The notes beneath the pieces were generated by a model. It did not search any database. It was not told where the DNA came from and saw only the letters and a list, made by a program, of their open reading frames with translations. The position numbers and the translations under genes are program-made. A stretch of DNA of 18,741 nt from JAJDIA01 sp031555505 (GTDB taxonomy: Bacteria; Bacteroidota; Bacteroidia; Bacteroidales; Tannerellaceae): positions 1 through 18,741 of the forward strand of contig JAVBUH010000037.1 of NCBI GenBank assembly GCA_031555505.1. The letters are read 5' to 3'. This document shows positions 1 to 7,561 of this stretch, piece by piece (position 1 is the stretch's first letter; each line of letters begins with the position of its first letter).

Positions 1-561
1 ACTCTTGCCCGGCTTCACCACGGCAATGGATTTGAATTCGTTGTTCATAAAGAGCTTCTTGCCAACGAATTGGTGGCTGAATGCAGGAAACACGATTTCG
101 GCTCCCAGCCCCGGTGTTTCACCCTGGTGGCTGAAGTCGGCGCCGAAAACGGTATTCTTATCATCGTTCACAGATATATATCCCCACAGCGGACCCCACA
201 GACCAGCGCCTTGCATGGCCATGATGTATTTGGTTTGTCCGTCAACCGAAGCCACAAATACCGGGTAATGGTGTTGGGCAAACGATTTGACAACATCCGC
301 AGCGAAGGCGTCGCCTTCTATTTTCTGCCCTTTTTCGTCCACAAGGAACGCATCCTTGATCAATTCAGTATATTTCGCTTCCGCTTCATTAGCCGGAACA
401 TTCACATTGATCGAACGAAGGATCTGCTGACGTTTGTCGTTCTCTTCGTTTTTCTTCTGGAAACTTCTTAAAGAATCTGAAGTAAATGCCAGCACTACCG
501 CCACCAGTACAACCATGACTGAGGCGTAGATTACGGTATATACGTTACTATCTCTATTCAT
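1..561 (-). CDS. nqrC: Na+-translocating NADH:quinone reductase subunit C (partial, 3' end outside window)
   Basis: Subunit C of the Na+-NQR complex, a membrane NADH:quinone oxidoreductase that exports Na+. The reading frame is open from the ATG at 559-561 to the window edge (187 codons). The protein starts MNRDSNVYTV, has one N-terminal membrane helix (about residues 9-28), then a charged linker and a periplasmic FMN-binding-type domain with GAGLWGPLWGYI and HQGETPGLGAE, both typical of NqrC/RnfG. The threonine that carries covalent FMN (S/T-G-A-T motif) lies nearer the C-terminus in this family and is beyond the edge, so it cannot be checked. The start is 21 bp after the nqrB stop, in the expected nqrABC order, so it is part of the same operon; nqrD-F should follow to the left. 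Confidence 0.95.
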   Translation of the reverse strand, partial: MNRDSNVYTVIYASVMVVLVAVVLAFTSDSLRSFQKKNEENDKRQQILRSINVNVPANEAEAKYTELIKDAFLVDEKGQKIEGDAFAADVVKSFAQHHYPVFVASVDGQTKYIMAMQGAGLWGPLWGYISVNDDKNTVFGADFSHQGETPGLGAEIVFPAFSHQFVGKKLFMNNEFKSIAVVKPGKS

Positions 562-582
562 ACTTTTCGACTATTTATAAAG

Positions 583-1785
583 TTACTTCACAGCTCTTTT
601 CAAACGACGTTGGATGTTACCTTCTACCACATAGAAGTCGATCAGCGGAGCAAACACGTTCATCAACAGGATAGCAAGCATCATGCCTTCGGGATAACCG
701 GGGTTCAGTGCGCGGATGATGATAGCCATGGCGCCTACCAGGAAGCCATAGATATACTTACCGGTTTCGGTACGGGCCGAAGTAACCGGGTCGGTTGCCA
801 TAAACACAGCACCGAACGCGAATCCGCCGAGGAACAGGTGATCGATCGGAGATACGGTCATTACTACCGTGGTTCCGATCAGGTTGAAGATAGCGGCAAA
901 GACTGCGCCACCGGCAAATACGGATACCATCGTTTTCCAGCTTGCCACACCTGTATAGATCAGCACAACCGCACCGAGCAGGATAGCCAAAACAGAGGTT
1001 TCACCGATTGAACCCGGGATCAGACCGAGGAACATATCCCAGGTTGTCAGCGGATTACCCAGTACGTCAACCGTATGGAACGAGCCGATCAATTCTTTAC
1101 CGGCGATACCGATCTGTCCCAGCGGCGTAGCGCCTGAATAGGCATCCACCACATTGCCGGCACCAATACCGAATGTATCTGCCGTACGTACAAACACCGA
1201 GTCGCCCGACATGGCTGCCGGATAGGCAAAGAACAGGAAGGCGCGTGTTACCAGCGCTACATTAAATATATTATATCCGGTTCCCCCGAATACTTCCTTG
1301 GCAAAAACAACGGCAAATGCAGTAGCTACGGCGATCATCCACAGCGGTGTATCGATGGGCACGATCATCGGGATCAACATACCCGATACCAGGAAGCCCT
1401 CCTGGATCTCTTCCTTCTTGATCTGAGCTACAATAAATTCAATTCCTAACCCTACTACGTACGACACGATGATTTTAGGCAATACAGCCAGAAAACCGAA
1501 TAAAAATGTCATACAAAATCCCGGATCGGCACCGATCGCCAGATTATGCTGATAACCGGTATTGTACATACCGAAAAGCAAAGCCGGCACTAAAGCGAGG
1601 ATCACAACGGTCATCGTCCGCTTTGAATCCACACTGTCATGAATATGTACGCCTGTCTTCGAGGTGGTGTTCGGAACAAACAAAAATGTTTCGATCCCAT
1701 CGAATACAGAACGGAACATCGCCAGCTTACCCCCTTCTTCGAAGGTGGGCTTAATCTTGTCGAGATAATTCCTTAACGCTTTCAA
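583..1785 (-). CDS. nqrB: Na+-translocating NADH:quinone reductase subunit B
   Basis: Integral membrane subunit of Na+-NQR (NqrB/RnfD family), 400 aa, close to the usual length. It is strongly hydrophobic with about ten membrane helices from residue 57 on (for example VVILALVPALLFGMY and MIAVATAFAVVFA). The motif DAYSGAT at 214-220 marks Thr220 as the expected site of phosphoester-linked FMN. The N-terminal soluble part (1-55) contains TSKTGVHIHDSVDSKR, typical of NqrB. NqrB is known to carry flavin and contribute to the quinone site and Na+ path. It is encoded 21 bp after nqrA and 21 bp before nqrC. No break or missing key residue was seen. Confidence 0.97.
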   Translation of the reverse strand: MKALRNYLDKIKPTFEEGGKLAMFRSVFDGIETFLFVPNTTSKTGVHIHDSVDSKRTMTVVILALVPALLFGMYNTGYQHNLAIGADPGFCMTFLFGFLAVLPKIIVSYVVGLGIEFIVAQIKKEEIQEGFLVSGMLIPMIVPIDTPLWMIAVATAFAVVFAKEVFGGTGYNIFNVALVTRAFLFFAYPAAMSGDSVFVRTADTFGIGAGNVVDAYSGATPLGQIGIAGKELIGSFHTVDVLGNPLTTWDMFLGLIPGSIGETSVLAILLGAVVLIYTGVASWKTMVSVFAGGAVFAAIFNLIGTTVVMTVSPIDHLFLGGFAFGAVFMATDPVTSARTETGKYIYGFLVGAMAIIIRALNPGYPEGMMLAILLMNVFAPLIDFYVVEGNIQRRLKRAVK

Positions 1786-1806
1786 TGTATTCTAATTTTA
1801 ATGTTA

Positions 1807-3153
1807 TTAATTCATTTCCTTATAAAGCAGATCCAAGCCGTTACGCACGATCTGCTGCAATTCGATCTTCGACGTATCCACAAATTCGCAGAGGGCGAAA
1901 TCTTCCGGGGCTACTTCATAGATACCCAGGTTTTCCATCTTGTCGATATCAAAGGCGATGATCGCTTTCAACAGGTATTCGGGAAGGATATCCATCGGGA
2001 ACACCTTGTCGTATTCGTTAGACATGATCATGGCGCGATGGCCGCCGCGTACGCGGGCATCAATCACATACTCTTTCTTACGGCCGGCCAGCCAGGAGAA
2101 ATACATACGTGAGGTACTGTACTTACCGAAGCCCGGGGTAGCCCAGCCGAAGAACTCATGTACATCGTCGCCTTCGGGAATGGCCGTGATCTGGTTGTCG
2201 TAAGCGCGCAGGTAATCCGTCGTGGCTACTTTGGTCCCGGTCAACACATTTCCGCTGATGATGCGCACATGCTGCTTACCCAGTATCTTACCTGATACAA
2301 GGCTGTCGATCGTACATCCGGCCACTGTTTTAATATATCCTCGTTCGGTGGTTTCCGATCCGGTGATCGCCACCAGGCGGGTAAAGTCGGCAATACCTTT
2401 GTTAAACAGGCGGCCGATGATGATCACATCGTCGGGATTCACCGTCCACACTACTTCGCCTTTGTTCACCGGTTTCAGTTGATTGATCAGTACACCTACG
2501 TTACCGGCGGGGTGCGGACCTTCCACTTCCACCACTTCTACTCCTTTCGGGGTATAAGCGGCTCCTTTGCGGATACCCACATATACCTTACCGGCCGTCA
2601 TTTTGGCCAGCGCATCCAAACCTGCCTGGAAATCAGCTTCCTGTCCTTTGACGATGAAGTTGAAATCCGGAGCCAGCGGAGCCGAATAGAACGCGGAAAC
2701 AAAAATGTCGCGGGGTGTATCGGCGGGAGTAGCCACCATGTCGTACGGACGCTGTTTGATCAGCGGCCATAGACCGGAGGTAAGGATCGTCTCCTTCACC
2801 TCGTCGCCTTTCAATGCAGAGAGTTGTTTTTTGCCGAAATCAACGTAATCATTTTTTCCATCGGCCTTCACTTCGATACTCAGCACTTTGCGCTTTTCTC
2901 CACGGTTAACTGCGGTCACCTCGCCACTGACAGGCGAAACAAACCTGATTTCAGGACGGTTCTTGTCTATCATCAAGACCGTGCCGGCCTGGACTTTATC
3001 ACCTGCTTTGGCTACCACTTTCGGATAGATGCCGTTGTAGGAATCCGGAATAATGGCGAACATATCGCTCTTTTTCCCGGCCAGCAACACATCCGAAACC
3101 TTGCCTTTCAGATTGATGTCCAACCCTTTTTTAATCTTTATCACATTTGCCAT
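1807..3153 (-). CDS. nqrA: Na+-translocating NADH:quinone reductase subunit A
   Basis: First gene of the nqr operon, 448 aa, the usual NqrA length. NqrA is a peripheral cytoplasmic subunit related to RnfC/complex I NuoF folds but lacking cofactors; it docks on NqrB and contributes to the quinone site. The N-terminus IKIKKGLDINLKGK is the family's barrel-sandwich-like start, followed by a lipoyl-like segment near residues 40-95 (AKAGDKVQAGTVLMIDK and SPVSGEVTAVNRGEKRK). The central part has GPHPAGNVGVLINQL, a conserved NqrA stretch, and the C-terminal region has MDILPEYLLKAIIAFDIDKME. The ATG at 3151-3153 is the only sensible start. The gene is divergent from the plug-like gene across a 130-bp intergenic region with a candidate promoter. 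Confidence 0.97.
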   Translation of the reverse strand: MANVIKIKKGLDINLKGKVSDVLLAGKKSDMFAIIPDSYNGIYPKVVAKAGDKVQAGTVLMIDKNRPEIRFVSPVSGEVTAVNRGEKRKVLSIEVKADGKNDYVDFGKKQLSALKGDEVKETILTSGLWPLIKQRPYDMVATPADTPRDIFVSAFYSAPLAPDFNFIVKGQEADFQAGLDALAKMTAGKVYVGIRKGAAYTPKGVEVVEVEGPHPAGNVGVLINQLKPVNKGEVVWTVNPDDVIIIGRLFNKGIADFTRLVAITGSETTERGYIKTVAGCTIDSLVSGKILGKQHVRIISGNVLTGTKVATTDYLRAYDNQITAIPEGDDVHEFFGWATPGFGKYSTSRMYFSWLAGRKKEYVIDARVRGGHRAMIMSNEYDKVFPMDILPEYLLKAIIAFDIDKMENLGIYEVAPEDFALCEFVDTSKIELQQIVRNGLDLLYKEMN

Positions 3154-3187
3154 GATACAACTAAAAGTTACATTTTAAAATATCCGG

Positions 3188-3195
3188 CAAAAGTA
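3188..3195 (-). promoter_or_regulatory. Candidate -7 box for the nqr operon
   Basis: On the minus strand the sequence TACTTTTG matches the Bacteroidetes -7 consensus TAnnTTTG, about 35 bp before the nqrA start. The nearest upstream TTTG (3220-3223) lies 24 bp away, longer than the usual 19-21 bp, so the -33 element is doubtful. The match itself is seen; promoter function is inferred. Confidence 0.4.
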
Positions 3196-3250
3196 CATAT
3201 TTTTTCATGCTAAAAAGCACAAAACTAAAATAAATAAGGAAATAATTCCA

Positions 3251-3258
3251 TAATTTTG
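3251..3258 (+). promoter_or_regulatory. Candidate -7 box for the plug-like gene
   Basis: TAATTTTGC matches the Bacteroidetes -7 consensus TAnnTTTG(C/T). It lies 25 bp before the ATG at 3284, giving a short leader if transcription starts about 7 bp downstream. No clear TTG was found at the -33 position, so the call rests on the -7 box and on its place in the divergent gap. Confidence 0.4.
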
Positions 3259-3283
3259 CGGTATCTAAATAAAGGCAAATAAG

Positions 3284-4558
3284 ATGAGAGCTTTTCCCTT
3301 GTTATATGTTCTGTTTCTCACAGTGTTAGCTCCTGTTTATGGCCAGCAGGCATACCGGACGGATGTGATGGATAAGCTGGTCAAGTCGCTGCAGATCCGT
3401 GTCGATGGAAAAGCAGCGGTCAATCCCATCATTCCGCTGGATGGAAAAACGGAAGTGGAAATCAATTTTGATATGTTGCACGGCGGTTACCGCCCCCTGG
3501 CCTACTCTATCATCCATTGTGATGCCGACTGGAAACAGTCAGCTCTTTCGCCTATCGAATATATGCGTGGGTATCAGGGTGTTCCGTTGGACGATTTTGC
3601 CAATGCAATGGCTACTACCACGCAGTATGCCAATTTTCGTTTCTTTTTGCCCAACGATGAGATACAGTTTAAAGTATCCGGCAATTACGTGGTGAAGGTA
3701 TACGACGAAAACCATCCGGGAAAGATTCTTTTCACTGCCTGCTTCGCTGTCTACGAACCGCTTGTGGCCGTTGCTGCCGGGATAAGCAGCAACACGCTGA
3801 TTGATACCAACCAATCGCATCAGGAGGTGAGTTTTGTGATAGACTACGCTCGTTTCCCCATCACCTATCCTCAGACCGACCTAAAGGTGTGGGTTTATCA
3901 GAATGGCCGACGCGATAATGCCGTTACTAACCTGCAACCTACTACCTTGCTCAATAATCAGGTGATATATGAGCACAACCGCGATCTTATTTTCGAAGCT
4001 GGCAACGAATACCGCCGTATGGAGTTTCTGAGCAATCGATACAATGGCATGCATGTAGACGCGATCTCATTCCATAACCCCTATTATCACGTTGATCTGA
4101 TGACGGATCTGGTACGCCGCAACCTCACTTACCAATACGATCAGGATCAGAATGGGCGCTTCTTTATCAATTGTAGCGGTTGCTCCGAACCCGATGCCGA
4201 AGCTGATTACTATGTGGTGCATTTCTCGCTTCAATCGGATCTCCGGGAGGATGGTGATATCTACCTGCTGGGTGATATTTATAATAATGTATTGGACGAA
4301 GAAAGCAAAATGGGCTACAACCGCGAGACCGGCCGATACGAAAAATCGGCCCTGTTAAAACAAGGCCACTACAATTATATGTATCTCTTTGTCCCTCGTG
4401 GCGAACAACGTGGAACTACCCGCATCATGGAAGGCAACTACTACCAGACCGAAAATGAATACGACATTATGGTCTACTACCGACCCATGAACACTCGCTA
4501 CGACCGCCTGATTGGTGTCCAGCATGTTAGCAACCGGATGGATTTCCGTCTCAAATAA
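3284..4558 (+). CDS. Type IX secretion 'plug' domain (DUF5103) family protein
   Basis: 424 aa exported protein. The N-terminus MRAFPLLYVLFLTVLAPVYG is a signal peptide with probable cleavage after Gly20. The mature part resembles the DUF5103/T9SS plug family: an early V-(D/N)-I-P-L-D-type segment (NPIIPLDGKTEVEINFDML), an HCDADWK motif near residue 78, 'NDEIQFKVSGNYVVKVYDE', and a later domain with GDIYLLGDIYN and GHYNYMYLFVP. In Flavobacterium the Plug protein is known to close the periplasmic end of the SprA translocon channel. Members also occur in Bacteroidales where the state of T9SS is unclear, so the role here is inference. It is divergent from nqrA, and its 3' end overlaps the EamA transporter gene by 8 bp tail to tail. 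The family call rests on recognition of motifs, not on a search. Confidence 0.75.
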   Translation: MRAFPLLYVLFLTVLAPVYGQQAYRTDVMDKLVKSLQIRVDGKAAVNPIIPLDGKTEVEINFDMLHGGYRPLAYSIIHCDADWKQSALSPIEYMRGYQGVPLDDFANAMATTTQYANFRFFLPNDEIQFKVSGNYVVKVYDENHPGKILFTACFAVYEPLVAVAAGISSNTLIDTNQSHQEVSFVIDYARFPITYPQTDLKVWVYQNGRRDNAVTNLQPTTLLNNQVIYEHNRDLIFEAGNEYRRMEFLSNRYNGMHVDAISFHNPYYHVDLMTDLVRRNLTYQYDQDQNGRFFINCSGCSEPDAEADYYVVHFSLQSDLREDGDIYLLGDIYNNVLDEESKMGYNRETGRYEKSALLKQGHYNYMYLFVPRGEQRGTTRIMEGNYYQTENEYDIMVYYRPMNTRYDRLIGVQHVSNRMDFRLK

Positions 4559-5498
4559 AGAATAGGGAGACACCGGCCACACTGATGATAGAACCGATTA
4601 CTTCCCAGGTGGTGATTTGCTGACGGAAAACGAAGCGGGAAGGAAGGAGAATCAGGATCGGAGTGAGCGCCATCAGTGTGGATGCGATTCCTGCTTCGGT
4701 GTATTGTACGGCCATTAGGGAAAAGGAAACACCGATGAAGGGGCCAAAGAAAGTGCCGAACGTAGCACCGGTCATGGCTTTTCGATTGGATAGGGCTTTC
4801 CATAGAGATGCCCATTGCCCGGTATACCATATAATGGCCAGGAATCCGGCCAGGCCTACGATCGCACGGATTTGTGTGGATGCAAAAGGCACCAGGTTGA
4901 CAGCCATTGTATCCTGTATATCTACGTTTTCCATAAAGTGGTTCATCCCCAGTTTGCTGAATACCAGGCCTACCCCCTGCCCGACTCCAGCTCCGATACC
5001 CAACAGCACTCCTTTGACGGGCAGTTTCAGGCTAAACCTTTTGTGAGACTTGCCGTCTTCCTTCCCTGTATCCCGGCTGAAGATCGAGAGACCGATGCCG
5101 AACATCGTTACCAACATCCCCGCCCAGGCATTAACCGGCAGTTTTTCACCCAGAATAAAGTATCCGGCAATGGCCGCCGATGGAGGCGCCAGCGTCATGA
5201 ATAATTGTCCGAAACGCGAACCGATCAACACGTATGAATTGAACAGGCAGTAGTCGCCCAGCACATATCCGATAAAGCCCGAGATGGCGAGCCAGAACCA
5301 GGCCTGCCCCCCGGCATGCAGGGGGAAAAACGATCCGGTAAAGACTAACAGCGTTACACCAAGCATTAAGATGGCCATCCCTAAGCGGATGATATTGAGA
5401 GACAAAGCGCCCATTCGACGACCGGCGTATTCAAAACAGATAGCCGTGATCGTCCACGATACGGCTACACCAAGGGAGATCAATTCACCTGTAAACAT
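4551..5498 (-). CDS. DMT-superfamily (EamA) transporter
   Basis: 315 aa inner-membrane protein with about ten predicted helices arranged as two EamA repeats (about residues 4-140 and 165-315). Diagnostic stretches are the N-terminal GVAVSWTITAICFEYAGRR, APPSAAIAGYFILGEKLPVNAWAG at the end of repeat 1, and TEAGIASTLMALTPILILLPSR followed by TTWEVIGSIISVAGVSLFF at the end of repeat 2. Family members export small metabolites, amino acids or nucleotide sugars; the substrate cannot be told from sequence. A hydrophilic loop (about 140-165, DTGKEDGKSHKR) separates the repeats. The start is 29 bp after the dnaB stop in the same direction, so read-through from dnaB is likely. Its stop codon lies inside the end of the plug-like gene. 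Confidence 0.9.
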   Translation of the reverse strand: MFTGELISLGVAVSWTITAICFEYAGRRMGALSLNIIRLGMAILMLGVTLLVFTGSFFPLHAGGQAWFWLAISGFIGYVLGDYCLFNSYVLIGSRFGQLFMTLAPPSAAIAGYFILGEKLPVNAWAGMLVTMFGIGLSIFSRDTGKEDGKSHKRFSLKLPVKGVLLGIGAGVGQGVGLVFSKLGMNHFMENVDIQDTMAVNLVPFASTQIRAIVGLAGFLAIIWYTGQWASLWKALSNRKAMTGATFGTFFGPFIGVSFSLMAVQYTEAGIASTLMALTPILILLPSRFVFRQQITTWEVIGSIISVAGVSLFFI

Positions 5499-5527
5499 CT
5501 GGATGTGTTTAGTAGTAAAATATACGC

Positions 5528-7048
5528 TTAAAACGGTATTGCATTATCCGTTTCCGTGAGAAAATTGTCTCCGGCCGACGGTATGGGAGGTAGCGAACTC
5601 ACCCCTTGTTGCTTATTAATACTGGATGGAAATTCGCGGATGATCTGATCTTCGTCAATATTCATGAACTTGGCGAATTCATTCTTGAAACGGAGACGTA
5701 CATCGCCGGTGGCCCCATTACGGTGCTTAGCGATAATGATCTCAGCGAGCCCCACCAGGGAATGGCCTTTCTCATCTTCTGTTATTTTATAGTATTCGGG
5801 ACGGTGGATAAAGCACACCATATCGGCGTCTTGTTCGATAGCTCCTGATTCACGCAAATCGGCCAACTGTGGGCGCTTGCCTTCCATCCCCTGGCGGTTT
5901 TCCACCCCACGGTTCAACTGTGACAGGGCAATGATGGGAATGTTTAACTCTTTGGCCAGTCCTTTGAGTGAGCGGGAAATGGTACTTACCTCCTGTTCGC
6001 GGCTACCGAAAGTCATCCCGCTGGCATTCATCAACTGAAGGTAGTCTATGATGATACATCGCACATTATGCTCGCGCACCAGGCGGCGCGCTTTCGTTCG
6101 TAGTTCAAACACCGACAGGCTGGGCGTATCGTCTACATAAATGGGAGCGCCGTATAGGTTTTTTAGTTTGTAGTCCAGTTGTTCCCACTGCGCATCACTC
6201 AACTGTCCGCTCTTTATGGTTTCACCGGGAATCTCGCTCACATTTACCATCAGACGGTTTACCAGCTGCACGTTGCTCATTTCCAACGAAAACAGGGCAA
6301 CTGGCGTATTGAAATTGACCGCCATATTCTTGGCCATCGAAAGTACAAAAGCGGTCTTCCCCATAGCGGGACGGGCGGCGATAATGATAAGGTCGGAATT
6401 TTGCCAGCCAAATGTTATCTTGTCTAGGTCAGTAAAACCGGTACATACGCCGGTAAGTCCTTCCTTCTGGTTGTAGGCTTTTTCAAGCATAGTAACGGCT
6501 TCCTTGATCACCGGGTCTATCTGTGTAGCGTCTTTCTTTACATTGCGCTGTGAGATCTCAAACAGTTTACCCTCGGCTTCCTGCATCAAATCGTCTACGT
6601 CGATTGTTTCGTCAAATGCCTGTCGCTGAATAAGCGAAGTGAATGAGATCAACTCCCGGGCCAGGTATTTCTGGGCAATGATACGGGCGTGGTATTCGAT
6701 GTGGGCGCTACTCGCTACTTTGCTGGTAAGTTGGGAGATATAGAAAGGCCCGCCTACCAGGTCGAGGTCGCCCCGTTTCTTCAATTGCTCGGTGACGGTC
6801 AACATGTCGATCGGGCGCTGCCCTAAAGCCAGATCAACGATTGCGGCGTAGATAAGCTCGTGCACTTTCTCGTAGAAACACTCCGGTTTCAAAATCTCAC
6901 TGATCACTGAATAGGCGTCTTTTTCAAGCATTAATGCACCCAATACCGCCTCTTCCAGCTCACGTGCCTGAGGTTGTAAACGTCCTGTTTCAGGAACTAT
7001 GATCTCCTTTTGCTTGCTTCTTCCGGTATTTCTACTGCGTTCGGCCAT
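5528..7048 (-). CDS. dnaB: Replicative DNA helicase DnaB
   Basis: Hexameric replicative helicase that unwinds DNA at the fork, 506 aa. The N-terminal DnaB domain covers about residues 24-130 (PQARELEEAVLGALM and the later GGPFYISQLT). The RecA-like C-terminal ATPase domain begins near residue 195. It has Walker A ARPAMGKT at 225-232 (Lys231, Thr232), a Walker-B-like CIIIDYLQLM with Asp335, LSQLNRGVENR as the H4/DNA-binding loop, and DLRESGAIEQDADMV with the arginine finger region. No intein is present. The tail after the helicase core (about 60 residues) is divergent and ends DNAIPF, which looks like the SSB acidic tip (see findings). A Bacteroidetes promoter lies directly upstream and the EamA gene directly downstream. 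Confidence 0.97.
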   Translation of the reverse strand: MAERSRNTGRSKQKEIIVPETGRLQPQARELEEAVLGALMLEKDAYSVISEILKPECFYEKVHELIYAAIVDLALGQRPIDMLTVTEQLKKRGDLDLVGGPFYISQLTSKVASSAHIEYHARIIAQKYLARELISFTSLIQRQAFDETIDVDDLMQEAEGKLFEISQRNVKKDATQIDPVIKEAVTMLEKAYNQKEGLTGVCTGFTDLDKITFGWQNSDLIIIAARPAMGKTAFVLSMAKNMAVNFNTPVALFSLEMSNVQLVNRLMVNVSEIPGETIKSGQLSDAQWEQLDYKLKNLYGAPIYVDDTPSLSVFELRTKARRLVREHNVRCIIIDYLQLMNASGMTFGSREQEVSTISRSLKGLAKELNIPIIALSQLNRGVENRQGMEGKRPQLADLRESGAIEQDADMVCFIHRPEYYKITEDEKGHSLVGLAEIIIAKHRNGATGDVRLRFKNEFAKFMNIDEDQIIREFPSSINKQQGVSSLPPIPSAGDNFLTETDNAIPF

Positions 7049-7068
7049 TCTACTCCTGTTTCGAACAG

Positions 7069-7097
7069 CAAAATTACAATTATATATCGGGAAGCAA
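7069..7097 (-). promoter_or_regulatory. Candidate dnaB promoter
   Basis: On the minus strand TAATTTTG (7069-7076) matches the Bacteroidetes -7 consensus, and TTG (7095-7097) lies 18 bp upstream, near the usual 19-21 bp. The implied start near 7062 would leave a leader of about 14 nt before the dnaB ATG. The -33 part overlaps the arm of a hairpin that acts as a terminator motif on the other strand. Confidence 0.5.
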
Positions 7098-7115
7098 TCT
7101 GCTTTCCGATTTTTT
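7086..7115 (+). terminator. Terminator-like hairpin reading on the plus strand
   Basis: Arms 7086-7095 (ATCGGGAAGC) and 7101-7110 (GCTTTCCGAT) form a 10-bp stem with one G-U pair and a 5-nt loop, followed by a run of six T. On the minus strand the G-U pair becomes an A-C mismatch and no T-run follows, so the better reading is plus-strand, although both flanking genes are on the minus strand. It may stop antisense transcription, or weakly end the his operon in the other direction. Confidence 0.45.
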
Positions 7116-7153
7116 ATATCAATCTTTTTTCAACAGGCTCTTAGGTGTATTTC

Positions 7154-7561
7154 TTAAAACTTATGGAAAAAGTATGTACTCCCCTCACTACGTAGGATTA
7201 GCCGTGATCCGGAGGCTTGCTCAATCACGAATGTACGGCTGGCGCTGCTCCAGTCTGTATGGGGAAGGAAGCCTGTTACGGATCCTGGATCGTCGGTCAG
7301 TTCAAAGGTTACCGTATGTTCGTCGGGACGATCTTTAAAACCGTAGCAATGCAGGTACCTACCTCCGGCATCAGCGTCGTACAACTGATACATGAACAGT
7401 GTGTTCTGGATATTATACCAAACCGTATCCACCGGATGGGTTATACCGGCTGCATCCGTTACTTCTTTCAATTGCCATTTCCCTTCCAACTCATCTGTCT
7501 GATCCTTCTCGCAGGAAAGGAACAGCAAAAGTGTAGCCAGAAGCATGATACGTTGTTTCAT
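7154..7561 (-). CDS. Small lipoprotein, lipocalin-like, last gene of the his operon
   Basis: 135 aa. A hydrophobic N-terminus ends in the lipobox LFLSC with Cys17 as the lipidated residue. The residues after it (EKDQTDE) are acidic, resembling the Bacteroidetes surface-export signal, so exposure on the outer surface is possible (inference). The mature part starts ELEGKWQLKEVTD, the opening strand of small lipocalin-like or DUF48xx-type Bacteroidales lipoproteins, and then alternates short strands: YNIQNTLFMYQL, HTVTFELTDD, SRTFVIEQASGSRLILRSE. No catalytic motif was seen. Its ATG shares the ATGA overlap with the hisB stop (7558-7561), so it is co-transcribed and probably translationally coupled with hisB. 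A role in histidine synthesis is not evident; exact family not recognised. Confidence 0.85.
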   Translation of the reverse strand: MKQRIMLLATLLLFLSCEKDQTDELEGKWQLKEVTDAAGITHPVDTVWYNIQNTLFMYQLYDADAGGRYLHCYGFKDRPDEHTVTFELTDDPGSVTGFLPHTDWSSASRTFVIEQASGSRLILRSEGSTYFFHKF

